19,604 nt of DNA, taken from positions 1 through 19,604 of the forward strand of contig JAAUTT010000008.1 in NCBI GenBank assembly GCA_012031335.1. The letters are read 5' to 3'. The DNA is from Bacteroidales bacterium (GTDB lineage Bacteria > Bacteroidota > Bacteroidia > Bacteroidales > JAAUTT01). This document shows, in pieces, positions 7,953 to 17,566 of this stretch; the first letter of the stretch is position 1, and every line of letters starts with the position of its first letter. The position numbers were made by a program, and so were the translations under genes. Under the pieces are notes generated by a model. It saw only the letters and a list, made by a program, of their open reading frames with translations. It made no database searches and was not told the origin of the DNA.

Positions 7953-9467
7953 ATGAAAACCAAATATTTTTCAGTTCTTTCAATAATAGCAGTATCCATG
8001 CTGTTTTCAGCATGCGAAAAAGACGAAAATACTCCCAAGGTTGAACCCATAGCCAAAGCCGATAAGATAAACACTTTTATCTGGAGCGGCATGCACGATT
8101 ACTATCTTTGGGTTGATAAAGTCCCGGCCCTTACCAATAGTTATTACCTTAGTAATGAGGATTCCCTGAATAAATTCCTGAACAGGTATTCTGATAAAGA
8201 AGAATTGTTTTACGATCTTCTTTACGACTATAATAAAACTGACAAATGGTCGTGGATTGTTGATGATTACGAGGAGTTGGAGAAAGAACTCGAGGGGATA
8301 ACCAAATCGATGGGATATAATTTTATGCTTGCCCGTTATGGAACCGGAGATAAAGTTTTGGGGTATGTCCGATATGTTGTTAAAGGAGCCCCAGCCGACC
8401 TTGCCGGTGTAAAAAGAGGAGACATATTTATTGAAGTTAATAATCAGCAGCTTACTACCTCAAATTACTTGGAATTGCTTATAAATTCCGAAACTTATAA
8501 GCTTTCGTTTGCCAATGCAGCAAATGGCACCTTGACAATGAACGGCAAAACGGCAAACCTTACAGCTGTTGAAGTAACCGAAAATCCTATTTATCTGGAT
8601 ACAGTGTATACTGTTAATAATACCAAAATAGGCTATCTGGTTTATAATTCCTTTGTTTCCACTTATGATAAGGAGCTGAATAATATTATGCTTAATTTTA
8701 AAAACCAGGGTATTTCCAAACTGGTACTGGATTTTCGCTACAATGGCGGGGGATCAGTGCAATCGGCTGTTTATCTTGCCAGTATGATCCACGGCACTTA
8801 TACAGATAAAACATTTCTTAAAACAGAATATAACGATCTGGTTCAGGATTACCTGAAAAAAACCTACGGTTCAGAATATTTTAATCTACCATTCGAATCT
8901 GATATTGTGGATGAAAAAAATGTAAAAACACCTATTCATTCATTAAATCTTTCGGATGTATACATCATCACTTCCGATAATACTGCATCGGCAAGCGAAT
9001 CGGTTATTAATGGCTTAAAGCCTTATATCAATGTTGTTACGGTGGGTACGGCTACTTATGGCAAGTATGTGGGTTCCATTACGATAAAAGATTTGGATAA
9101 CAATGGTAATGTTAATCCTAATCATAAATGGGCTATGCAACCCATAGTGCTGAAAATTGCCAATTCGCAGGGAATATCGGATTATGTGAAAGGCTTTACT
9201 CCTGATTATGAATTAGATGAAGATATCACCAATCTTTCAGTTTTGGGTGACCTCAATGAACCTTTACTAAATGAAACCATTTCGGTTATTACTGGAAGTG
9301 GTAAAAAAAGTGCCCGATCATCTCAAAAACTGGCAGCGGAAAAAATTGGCAAGTCGTACGAGTACCATCATAAAACAGGGATGTTTTATAACGGACATAA
9401 TTTGAAATTAAACGGATTGCAAAATGATATGATGATTATACCAACTGGCAGGAATGAATCTGCATAA
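7953..9467 (+). CDS. S41-family (C-terminal processing type) peptidase lipoprotein with PDZ domain
   Basis: Intact 504-residue protease. A lipoprotein signal precedes Cys21 (SMLFSAC); the following EKDEN resembles the acidic export tag described for surface lipoproteins of Bacteroidota, so it may face outward. An N-terminal helical region (about 35-110) is followed by a PDZ domain around 125-200, with GAPADLAGVKRGDIFIEVN. The S41 core begins near 225 (IGYLVYNSF) and includes LVLDFRYNGGGSVQSA. The likely catalytic Ser346 lies in TASASES, and a Lys 25 residues later in TYGK fits the Ser-Lys dyad spacing of tail-specific proteases. The family degrades or trims proteins; the substrate is unknown. 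The start is the ATG at 7953 after an A/T-rich leader of 277 bp without another gene. Neighbouring genes are metabolically unrelated. Confidence 0.9.
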   Translation: MKTKYFSVLSIIAVSMLFSACEKDENTPKVEPIAKADKINTFIWSGMHDYYLWVDKVPALTNSYYLSNEDSLNKFLNRYSDKEELFYDLLYDYNKTDKWSWIVDDYEELEKELEGITKSMGYNFMLARYGTGDKVLGYVRYVVKGAPADLAGVKRGDIFIEVNNQQLTTSNYLELLINSETYKLSFANAANGTLTMNGKTANLTAVEVTENPIYLDTVYTVNNTKIGYLVYNSFVSTYDKELNNIMLNFKNQGISKLVLDFRYNGGGSVQSAVYLASMIHGTYTDKTFLKTEYNDLVQDYLKKTYGSEYFNLPFESDIVDEKNVKTPIHSLNLSDVYIITSDNTASASESVINGLKPYINVVTVGTATYGKYVGSITIKDLDNNGNVNPNHKWAMQPIVLKIANSQGISDYVKGFTPDYELDEDITNLSVLGDLNEPLLNETISVITGSGKKSARSSQKLAAEKIGKSYEYHHKTGMFYNGHNLKLNGLQNDMMIIPTGRNESA

Positions 9468-9590
9468 AGATAATCAGATTCGTAATTTCGACATGAAGGA
9501 ATATTTATGAATAGCATCGAACTGCGCTGCTAATAAAAAACAATTCGTTTAAGGAAGCTGTTATTAAAGCATAATTAAAACAGAAAACCG

Positions 9591-10056
9591 ATGGAAACGA
9601 AAAATACAATTGTTGAAGCACAGATGCTTATCAGGAAACCTGTTTCTGAGGTTTTTGAAGCATTTGTAAATCCGGAAATAACCAGAAATTTCTGGTTTAC
9701 AAAAGGGAGTGGCAGATTGGAAGCCGGCAAAACAGTTACCTGGGAGTGGGAAATGTATAATGTTTCATCGCAGGTAATGGTAAAGGAAATAATACCAGAT
9801 AAAAAGATTTCCATTTTATGGAGTGAGCCCCAACTACTGTTGATTTTTATCGAATCGCTGGGAAAAATCAAACTTATGTTGTAATTGACAATTATGTTTT
9901 GATAGGGATGGTGCAGAAATGATAAGACTGGTAATGGACCTGACAGGTGGATTTACAACAGTAATAGATGGTCTCAAAGCCTATATGGAACATGGAATAA
10001 ACCTGAACCTGATTGCGGATAAGTATCCTAAAAAATCGGTCAGCGCAAATTCCTGA
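9591..10056 (+). CDS. SRPBCC/AHSA1-family protein, two frameshifts
   Basis: START/Bet v1-like ligand-binding fold of the AHSA1 (Aha1 C-terminal-like) family, about 155 residues after correction. The N-terminal strand and helix read EAQMLIRKPVSEVFEAFVNP and then ITRNFWFTKGSGRLEAGKTV. Breaks are in CCCC at 9838-9841 and TTTT at 9897-9900, each apparently lacking one base. The corrected centre reads WSEPPTTVDFYRI and DNYVFDRDGAEM, and the last helix is GGFTTVIDGLKAYMEHGINL, typical of the family. Stop is at 10054-10056. Such proteins bind small hydrophobic ligands or act as stress or co-chaperone-like proteins; nothing here fixes the role. It begins 123 bp after the S41 gene and is followed 20 bp later by a terminator, so it ends a transcription unit. 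Confidence 0.82.
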
Positions 10057-10076
10057 TTTACAATGAAAAAATATTT

Positions 10077-10108
10077 AATCCGGAGAATTTTATTTTTCCG
10101 GATTTTTT
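10077..10108 (+). terminator. Rho-independent terminator after the SRPBCC gene
   Basis: Perfect 8-bp inverted repeat, AATCCGGA at 10077-10084 and TCCGGATT at 10097-10104, with a 12-base A/T loop and a run of six T at 10103-10108. It lies 20 bp downstream of the stop at 10056 and before the GH97 gene. Confidence 0.7.
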
Positions 10109-10210
10109 ATGATATCCCTCGTGCGGATTCAGTCGATAACTCAAACTATCCTGTTAAAGACATTCTTTACCTGAAAATATTGCTTATTTTTAGGGTGAAA
10201 AACTACTTAT

Positions 10211-12185
10211 ATGCGAATAATCATTCTAATAAGCTTGGCTTTGGTTCAGTTTTCCCAGGCATTAATTGCACAGGAAATCCTGAAATCGCCCGATAATAAA
10301 ATAATATTCACACTTTATCCGGAAGATACACTCAAATATTCACTATCCCGAAGTGGAGAAATGCTCATTACCCCATCCCATGTGTTTATGGAATTTCAGG
10401 GGAAGAAAGCGGTGGGCATCCGTCCTGTTATTAAATCGGTTAAGCGACATTCCATAGCAGATACCATTGTTTCGTCGGTTCCTTCCAAGCGTAAACTGAT
10501 ACCTGATGTATACAACGAAATGATTATAGGTTTTTCAGGAAATACCTCGATAATTATCCGTTGTTATAACGATGGCGCAGCTTTCCGATTTGGATCAACT
10601 ATGCGCGACAGTGTTGTTATTACCAAAGAACATTTAGGAATCGGATTAAGTTCTGGGTTCAAAAGCTGGTTTCCTGCCATTCAGCCACATGAAGGACTCG
10701 ACAGATTCCACACAAGTTTTGAAGAAAATTACAAACACATTCCTGTCGGAGAGATCACTTCAGTCGAAACCGCTTTTGTTCCTGTACTTCTTCACTCAGC
10801 CAGCGGAACAGCGCTGGCAATAACAGAGTCGGATGTTCAGGATTACCCAGGTATGTTTATTACAGGAAGTGAATCTGCCGGATCACTTCAGGCAATATTT
10901 CCGCCTTATCCGAACCAGGAAAAGGTGGCAGGGGAAACATACAAACAAACCGTAGTCTCTTCCAGAGAAACTTATCTGGCCAAAACTGCTGGTAAGCGAC
11001 TTTTTCCGTAGAGAGTATTTATTATTGCCGGAAATGACAGTGAACTTCCTGCAAATGACCTTGTGTACAGACTTGCCGAAAAGAGCAAAGTTAAAGACAT
11101 TTCCTGGATTAAACCCGGCAGATGTACTGATGAATGGATTATCGGCATCAACCTTTTCAATGTACCTTTCAAAGCTGGTATCAACACCCCCTCATATAAA
11201 TATTATATCGATTTTGCTGCCGAAACAGGTATTCCATATATCATGCTGGATGCCGGCTGGTCAGATGTAGACGATCTTTTTAAAATAACACCCGAGATAA
11301 ATATTAACGAACTTGTTACCTATGCCCGGGAGAAAAAGGTAGGTTTGTTTCTGTGGACCCAGGCGATGACACTCGACAGGCAACTGGATGCTGCCATGAA
11401 ACAGTTTGTAAGCTGGGGTCTCAGCGGCATTATGACTGATTTATTGACAGGAACGACCAGAAAGCCACTAATTCTACCATCGTATAGCAAAAGCCTGTGC
11501 TGACAACCGCTTGATGCTAATGTTCCATGGTGCAACCAGCAATGCGGGGTTTGAACGCACCTGGCCTAACGTATTAACAAGAGAAGCTGTGCTGGGTTCT
11601 GAGTACAATATCTGGAGCAACAGGGTAACTGCTGCCCACGATCTTATTTTGCCCTTTACACGCATGCTGTCAGGTCCATTCGATTATGAACCAATCGTTT
11701 TCAATAATGTAACACCCGATGCCTTTAAAGCAAGCCAGAACAATGTTATGACAATGAGTACACGTATGCATCAGTTGGCTATGTATGTGGTATACGACAG
11801 TCCCCTGCAGATATTTGCCGGCAATCCGGGTTATGCTTTTCAGGAACCTGAATTTACAAGGTTTATGAATAATATTCCTGTTACCTGGGACGAAACACTT
11901 ATCCTGGCTGGAATATGTGGTGAATACATTGTAACGGCCCGTAAAAAAGGTGCGGACTGGTATATTGGAGGAATGACAAATGAATTAGCACGTGAAATTA
12001 CTGTTGATTTGAATTTTATGGAGGGAAAGTCTTTTCAAATGATTGAATTTGCCGATGGGATGAATGCAGATAAATTTGCATCGGATTATACAATGGTTGA
12101 AAAAGAACTAAAATCCAGAGATATAAAAATCAAAATGGCTCCAAGCGGTGGTTATGTAGCAAAGATAAGTCCTGATAATCTGTAA
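10211..12185 (+). CDS. GH97 family glycoside hydrolase, one in-frame TAG and two frameshifts
   Basis: Secreted glycoside hydrolase family 97 enzyme (SusB relative, alpha-glucosidase or alpha-galactosidase), probably periplasmic. Corrected length is about 658 residues, normal for the family. The signal peptide is about 1-20 (MRIIILISLALVQFSQALIA). The N-terminal beta-supersandwich includes SPDNKIIFTLYPEDTLKYSL, YNDGAAFRF and FVPVLLHSASGTALAITESD. The TIM barrel follows with KPGRCTDEW, PYIMLDAGW, GLFLWTQAM, LMLMFHGAT and NVLTREAVLGSEYNIW, then a C-terminal sheet domain. Disruptions: TAG at 11009-11011 stands in the same frame where the family has Trp (LFP-W-RVFIIA); a T is missing in the run 11440-11442 (repair gives DFIDRNDQK); and one base is missing near 11486 (repair gives IVYAKACADNRLM). 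The family contains both inverting (catalytic Glu) and retaining (catalytic Asp) enzymes, and I cannot separate these safely. No SusC/SusD genes are beside it. Confidence 0.87.
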
Positions 12186-12219
12186 TCTGAAAGCAGTATA
12201 TTTTCTATCCTGGTAAATC

Positions 12220-12257
12220 AGTTCTTTTATCCTTAAATTCTTTTCCTTAAAAGAACT
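12220..12257 (+). terminator. Possible weak terminator hairpin after the GH97 gene
   Basis: A 9-bp inverted repeat, AGTTCTTTT at 12220-12228 and AAAAGAACT at 12249-12257, with a 20-base loop, is followed by the T-rich TCTTTTAAC. The stem is A/T-rich and the loop is long, so its strength is doubtful. It fits the position between the GH97 stop and the promoter of the MFS gene. Confidence 0.3.
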
Positions 12258-12266
12258 TCTTTTAAC

Positions 12267-12274
12267 TACCTTTG
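12267..12274 (+). promoter_or_regulatory. Putative Bacteroidota -7 promoter element (TACCTTTG)
   Basis: TACCTTTG followed by C is a full match to the TAnnTTTG -7 box of Bacteroidota. It lies 24 bases before the ATG at 12299, which leaves a short leader and supports that start over the TTG at 12272 (12272 overlaps the box itself). No clear -33 element is seen. Confidence 0.5.
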
Positions 12275-12298
12275 CGATTCTTTAAGTCAGGTTTTGTG

Positions 12299-13458
12299 AT
12301 GAATTTTTCTCTTTCCTTTCCTCCGCGTCGATATTACCGGATAGCTGTAAGTACTTTTTTCTTCTTAATGGGATTTGCTTTTGCCAGTTGGGCAAACAGA
12401 ATTCCCGATATCAAACGGATGCTTCAGTTAAATGATGCTCAACTGGGAGGATTGCTTTTTGCGTTACCCATCGGCCAATTGGTAGCCATGGGGTTATCGG
12501 GACTATCTTACTAAGTAAATACAGCAGCAAAAAAATACTTACCAATGCTATTCTTGTTTATCCGCTGGCACTTGTTTTTTGGGTATGGCCACCGAATCAT
12601 GGCATATTGCCCTGGGGCTCTTTTTTATGGGTATGTTCGGAAATATGTGCGGAATTGCTGTAAATACCCAGGGTGTAGGTGTTGAAAGATTATATGGGCG
12701 AAGTATTATGGCCTCCTTTCATGGAGTGTGGAGTATGGCAGGATTTACAGGAGGATTGGTGGCTACCCTTATGGTTAGTCTCGACATTACGCCCCTTATC
12801 CATTTTCTAATAGTTTTACGGGATTATTCTTTCGTTGCGGATGTCGATGAAGAACTGGGTACTTCCCCGGGATACCAGTCCTGTTAAAAAAGAAGGAAAA
12901 CGCAATATTTTCAAACCTGGAAAACAGATAGTGGGTATTGGCTTTATTGTATTTGGCAGCATGATATGCGAAGGTACCATGTTCGACTGGAGCGGAATAT
13001 ATTTCGAAAGTATTATTAACCCGCCCAAAGAGTTGGTACGACTGGGATATATTGCATTTATGTTTTCCATGACTGCCGGAAGATTTACTGCAGATAAACT
13101 GGTGACCCGATTTGGTGTAAAAAGAATTCTGCAAACCAGCGGTGTGATTATCACCACAGGACTGCTTATTGCTGTTTTATTTCCGGATATTGTTACAGCC
13201 ACAATAGGTTTTTTACTTGTTGGTATAGGAACATCCTCTGTTGTCCCTTTATGCTATAGCATTGCAGGTCGCAGCAAGGATATGCACCCCAGTGTAGCCA
13301 TTACTACCGTTGCTTCTATTGGCTTTTTAGGATTTCTGATCGGCCCCCCGCTTATTGGATTTATATCTCAGCTGTCGAGCCTTCGCTGGTCATTTGCCAT
13401 GATTGCAATACTTGGCATGTTTACAACCATCATTTCGTCGCGGCTAAAATTCAAATAA
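12299..13458 (+). CDS. MFS transporter (YbjJ-like), three frameshifts
   Basis: Twelve-helix major facilitator, about 386 residues after correction, in the inner membrane. Helix 1 reads YRIAVSTFFFLMGFAFASWA and is followed by NRIPDIKRMLQLNDAQLGGL, a hallmark of the YbjJ-like group. Later motifs are NTQGVGVERLYGRSIMASFH, HGVWSMAGFTGGL, MFDWSGIYF, GRFTADKLVTRFG and the C-terminal half with IGPPLIGFISQL. Breaks: a base missing at about 12503-12509 (repair continues as LLSKYSSKKILTNAI), a T missing in T6 at 12575-12580 (VFLGMATESWH), and an extra T in T4 at 12814-12817 (VYGIILSLRMSMKNW). The substrate is unknown. Sugar export or import is possible given the GH97 gene upstream, but relatives of this group lack an established substrate. 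ATG 12299 is chosen because of the promoter box upstream and the normal N-terminus. Confidence 0.85.
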
Positions 13459-13668
13459 ATACATCATTTTATTGGATAGATCAGGTAATTTTTTGAACCA
13501 ACTTTACCCAAAGCTGTTATCTGAAAATTAAGCGTTTGAAGGATAAGTAATCTTGATCTACACTACATCACAAATATTTAGCTTCTCAAAAAGAGATAAT
13601 CAAATCATCATAATTATTTGCTGAAGTATGGCAGGTTTCATTTTACCAAAATCAAAAAAATTGAACTT

Positions 13669-14088
13669 ATGAAAACTCAGGATAAAATTATAAAGACAAA
13701 CGAGGAATGGAAGCAGATTCTTACTCCCATGCAATTTCATGTTACTCGCGAAAAAGGCACTGAAAGACCATTCACAGGCGAATACGATAAATTTTACGAA
13801 CCTGGTTCCTATGCTTGTGTTGCATGTGGAAGCATTCTTTTTACCTCTTCGCATAAATATAATTCGGGCTGTGGCTGGCCTGCTTTTAGCGATGCCTCAG
13901 ATAAAACTCTCATAAACTATATTATGGACCGGAGCCACGGGATGACACGCACCGAAGTTACCTGCAACCGTTGCGATGCCCATCTTGGTCATGTATTTAA
14001 CGATGGCCCTGCTCCTACCGGTTTGCGATATTGTATTAATTCAGCGTCGCTCAGGTTTATTCCGGCATCCGAAAAACAGAACAGCTAA
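13669..14088 (+). CDS. msrB: Peptide-methionine (R)-S-oxide reductase
   Basis: Intact MsrB of 139 residues, which reduces methionine-R-sulfoxide in proteins using thioredoxin. Two CxxC pairs form the structural zinc site (Cys50/Cys53 in CVAC, Cys99/Cys102 in CNRC). The catalytic Cys122 is in LRYCINSASLRF, and Cys68 in NSGCGWPAFSDA is the probable resolving Cys. DRSHGMTRTEV and DAHLGHVFNDGPAPTGLRYC complete the signature. There is no signal peptide, so the protein is cytoplasmic. The ATG at 13669 is preferred over the TTG at 13618, because the intervening residues are not part of the domain. The 210-bp gap upstream contains no gene. It is followed 72 bp later by the M49 gene on the same strand. 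Confidence 0.93.
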   Translation: MKTQDKIIKTNEEWKQILTPMQFHVTREKGTERPFTGEYDKFYEPGSYACVACGSILFTSSHKYNSGCGWPAFSDASDKTLINYIMDRSHGMTRTEVTCNRCDAHLGHVFNDGPAPTGLRYCINSASLRFIPASEKQNS

Positions 14089-14160
14089 CCGGGAAATTTG
14101 CTTTATTTCTGTAAATCTTTTTTGTTAAATTACGCGCCTTAACACTTGAACATAAATCAA

Positions 14161-16204
14161 ATGAAGACAAACATTCTAATTGCTGTATGTATGACTGTAT
14201 TAGCCTTTTCCTCATGCAAAGAGGGAGAAAATAAGACTTCTCAAACCGAAGAGTTTAAATTCTTTTCGGAACAATTTGCCGATATAAAAATACTGCGGTA
14301 TCAGGCTACCCGATTTCGACAGTCTCAGTTTAAATCAGAAAAAGCTGCTGTATTTCCTGAGTAAGGCTGCAATAGCCGGGCGCGACATTATTTACGACCA
14401 GAATGGCAAATACAATCTTGCCATACGCCGTACGCTCGAAAATATAGTCGAAAGCTATAAGGGAGACAGGGATACATCCGAATTTACAAATTTATGGAGT
14501 ACACAAAAGAGTATGGTTCTCCAACGGAATTCATCATCATTACAGTTCCGACAAATTCATGCCCGGATTTACAAAGGAATATTTCACTGAGCTTGTCAAA
14601 AACTCAAACCAGTCGAAGCTTCCGCTAAAAGAAGAACAATCGGCCGAAGAATTTATTTCAGAAATTATCCCGGTAATGTTCGATCCAAATATATTACCTA
14701 AAAAAGTTAACCTCGATTCCGAAACCGACATGGTTGCTACATCTGCTGTCAACTTTTATGATGGAGTAACCGAACAGGAAGCTGTTAATTTTTACGAAGC
14801 CATGAAAAACCCGAATGATGAACAACCCCTTTCGTACGGAATTAACAGCAAACTAGCCAAAAGAAATGGCAAACTTGTTGAATTTGTTTACAAGGAAGAC
14901 GGACTTTACGGACCAGCTATCAGAGAAATTGTAAAATGGTTGGAAAAAGCTGCCACTGTTGCTGAAAACGACTTGCAAAAAGAGCATATCAACAAACTTA
15001 TTCCTATTATCGTACAGGAGATCTTAAAACCTGGGACGAATACAATGTAGCCTGGGTTAAAGATACACTGTCGTTAGTAGACTTTGTAAACGGATTTATC
15101 GAAAATTATGAAGATCCGCTCGGAATGAAAGCCACCTGGGAAGCAATTGTGAATTTCAAAGACATGAAAGCAACCCGCCGCAGCGAAACTATCAGCGAAA
15201 ATGCGCAATGGTTCGAAGATAATTCACCTGTTGACCCCAGATTTAAAAAGTCGAAGGTAAAAGGAGTAACTGCAAAGGTAATTACTGCTGTTCAGCTTGG
15301 TGGTGATAATGCTCCTGCTACAGCTATCGGTATCAATTTACCCAATGCCGACTGGATTCGCAAGGAACATGGTTCAAAATCGGTAACCCTCGAAAATATA
15401 ACCTATGCTTACGATATGGCAGCTCAGGGTACCGGTTTCCTTGAAGAATTCTCGTTCGATCAGGCCGAGATAGACCTTATAAATAAATACGGCTATATGA
15501 CTGATAACCTGCATACCGATCTCCACGAATGTCTTGGGCATGGATCAGGTCAACTTTTACCGGGAGTGAGTTCCGATGCTTTGAAGAATTACCAGTCGAC
15601 CCTGGAAGAAACACGTGCCGATTTATTTGCTTTATATTATCTTGCCGATCAGAAAATGGTGGATCTGGGTCTCATCCCTTCCACTGAAGCTGCTCATGCT
15701 GAATACCTGAAATATATCCGAAACGGCCTTATGACCCAGTTAACCCGCATCGAACCAGGGAAAAACATTGAGGAAGCTCATATGCGCAACCGGCAACTCA
15801 TTGCCAAATGGTGTTATGAAAAAGGTGCCGACGACAATATTATTGAAAAAGTAGTTCGCGATGGTAAAACATACTTCCGTATAAACGATTATGATAAACT
15901 CAGAAACCTCTTTGGAGAATTGCTTAAAGAAATGCAACGCATTAAATCGGAAGGCGATTATAACACAGGTAAAAAACTGGTGGAAACATATGGCGTCAAA
16001 GTAGATCAGGAACTTCTTAAAGAAGTAAAAACCAGGTATGCAAAATTAAACCTGGCACCTTACAGTGGATTCATTAACCCCAATTTTGTTGTTGAAGAAA
16101 AAGACGGCGAAATTACCGATGTTAAAATCGTTTATCCTAACAACTTCGAAAAGCAGATGATGAATTATTCGAAAGAATTTTCGTTTTTGCCAACTTATAA
16201 TTAA
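14161..16204 (+). CDS. M49-family dipeptidyl-peptidase III-like lipoprotein, four frameshifts
   Basis: Zinc metallopeptidase of family M49 (dipeptidyl-peptidase III), which releases dipeptides from the N-termini of oligopeptides. About 681 residues after correction. A lipoprotein signal MKTNILIAVCMTVLAFSSC places it on an envelope membrane after Cys19. The catalytic motif HECLGH (15524-15541) has the family's HExxGH form, with the second zinc-site motif EETRADL about 80 bases later. The N-terminal lobe shows FLSKAAIAGRDIIYDQNGKY and WFSNGIHHHY, and the C-terminal lobe NLAPYSGFINPNF. Breaks: an extra G at 14304-14305 (repair RYQLPDFDSLSLNQKK), a missing G at 14496-14497 and a missing A in 14505-14508 (repair NLWEYTKRVWFSNG), and a missing T near 15005 (repair LIPYYRTGDLKTWDEYN). 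The catalytic half from 15125 is uninterrupted. ATG 14161 is used rather than TTG 14146, because it gives a normal lipoprotein signal. Confidence 0.9.
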
Positions 16205-16213
16205 TTGAAGCAA

Positions 16214-16271
16214 AATAATATCGGCTTCATTCAATACTAATTATAGTATTTGATGAAGCCGATTATTTTTT
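16214..16271 (+). terminator. Strong rho-independent terminator after the M49 gene
   Basis: Long hairpin with arms CGGCTTCATTCAATAC (16222-16237) and GTATTTGATGAAGCCG (16246-16261): 14 of 16 positions pair, the loop is 8 bases, and six T follow at 16266-16271. It starts 10 bp after the M49 stop and lies between converging genes. The left side is A-rich but has no clean A-run, so termination of the opposite strand is less certain. Confidence 0.8.
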
Positions 16272-16360
16272 AGCAGGATTAAAATAAACCAAACTGTCAT
16301 CCTTTCAGCGCAAAGGGAGCAGAAATATAAAGCTAATGGTTATTATCTCTGAAGTGTTTG

Positions 16361-17396
16361 CTAAACCGCACAATATTCCACTTCTTTATCCAGGGGAATG
16401 CCTTCTTCTAGAAATTCCACAATTGATGTGCAAAATACGGAGCCAATGTAGCACCTTTGGTACCCAGACCATTGAAAATGCCAATAATTTTATAGTTGGG
16501 ATGTAATCCCATTACAGGCTTTCTGTCCTTAACTGCCGGGCGGATACCGGCACAATGACCCGTAATTGTATAGGAACAATCCAATAAATTATCCAATTTG
16601 GAGACTAGTTCCTTTCTACCTTCCTCACTGGGATTTTCGTCCAGCTTATCCCAATCATATGTGGAACCCACTTTAAAATTATGGTTACCCAGCGGAAGTA
16701 CAAAAATTTCCTTCATAAGTATCTTGTCGGATTTCAATTCCTTGCTATGAATTGTAAGAATCTCTCCTTTGGCAGGAACGAAAGGTATCCACGAAAAAAA
16801 AGGATTGTAAGCGGCTTTGTAACCCTCGCAAAAATCACCTTATTAAAAGAATGATTTTCCCAGTATAATACATCCCCATCATTAAGCAAATACTTCACTA
16901 TGGAATGAAGTTTCCAGAAGTATTCCTCTACATTTCAGGTTTTTCTGTATTCCGCTATAAGCTGAGCCATGTCGACATTCCCAGCCATCGATATTTCAAA
17001 ACCTTTTGAAAAATAGCACCCTGAAGTTTCCTGGTTTGAAAAAGGAAAAACAAGACCCTGAAATTCAGGAGTAGTATATTTTAAATCAAATAATTCAATT
17101 TCTTCGGGAGTAGACAGTACCTTAACAATATTTTTTCTGAAATATAACTTACTAGCAAGTATTTTTTCTATTTCCTGGTAGGTAATTTCTGCAAAAGGAA
17201 AAATGGAATCGGCCTTCCAGGTCTTTACAAGCCGACGTCCGGTAACAGGATTAAAAAGCCCGGCAGCAACGCTGGAAGCCGAATTTGGATTATAAAGATC
17301 GGCAACCAGGAATTTTTTATTTTTTTTGAGCAGGAAATGTGTAAGTAGTGTGCCGGCAATTCCCTGACCAACTATTAAATAATCAAATTCTGCCAT
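16361..17396 (-). CDS. FAD-dependent oxidoreductase of the DAO (D-amino-acid oxidase) superfamily, about four frameshifts
   Basis: FAD-binding oxidoreductase of the DAO type, about 345 residues after correction. The N-terminus has the dinucleotide-binding motif in FDYLIVGQGIAGTLL, followed by a conserved substrate-side block, SVAAGLFNPVTGRRLVKTW, typical of Bacteroidota members. The C-terminal half has WIPFVPAKGEIL, GHCAGIRPAVKDRKPVMGLH and IFNGLGTKGATLAPYFAHQL, the second FAD-contact region, and ends in EVEYCAV. Breaks, reading with the gene: a base missing in T5 16940-16944, an extra base at 16884-16885, a base missing in A5 16830-16834 (repair VIFCEGYKAAYNPFF), and a base missing at about 16420 (repair HQLVEFLEEGIPLD). 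Start is ambiguous between 17396 (MAEFDYLIVG, preferred for family length) and 17429. The substrate, possibly an amine or amino acid, is unknown. It is unpaired with neighbours. Confidence 0.83.
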
Positions 17397-17533
17397 AGAT
17401 TCGGAATTAGCCGGAAATAAGTCCAGCATGAAAATTCAAATATAAGTATGCCTTACACAACGATATTTACTATAGTTTGTTTATCTCATATACAGTCAAT
17501 CCTTATCAATTCAATGCCTTTAATGATTAAACA

Positions 17534-17541
17534 TATTTTTG
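17534..17541 (+). promoter_or_regulatory. Putative Bacteroidota -7 promoter element (TATTTTTG)
   Basis: TATTTTTG matches the TAnnTTTG box and lies 26 bases before the start of the YqaA-like gene, in the gap between it and the divergent FAD oxidoreductase gene. A second near match, TAATTTCG, follows at about 17543. No clear -33 box is seen. Confidence 0.45.
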
Positions 17542-17566
17542 CTAATTTCGCCAGCAAACTTACATT

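Noticed and set aside
10063..10296. 77-codon plus-strand frame starting with MKKYLIRRILFF
   Set aside because: It spans the terminator hairpin at 10077-10108 and overlaps the GH97 signal-peptide region in another frame. No family resemblance.
12796..13202. Two overlapping minus-strand open frames of 112 and 128 codons
   Set aside because: Both lie antisense to the MFS gene, whose translation has clear membrane helices and motifs. They are shadows caused by its codon composition.
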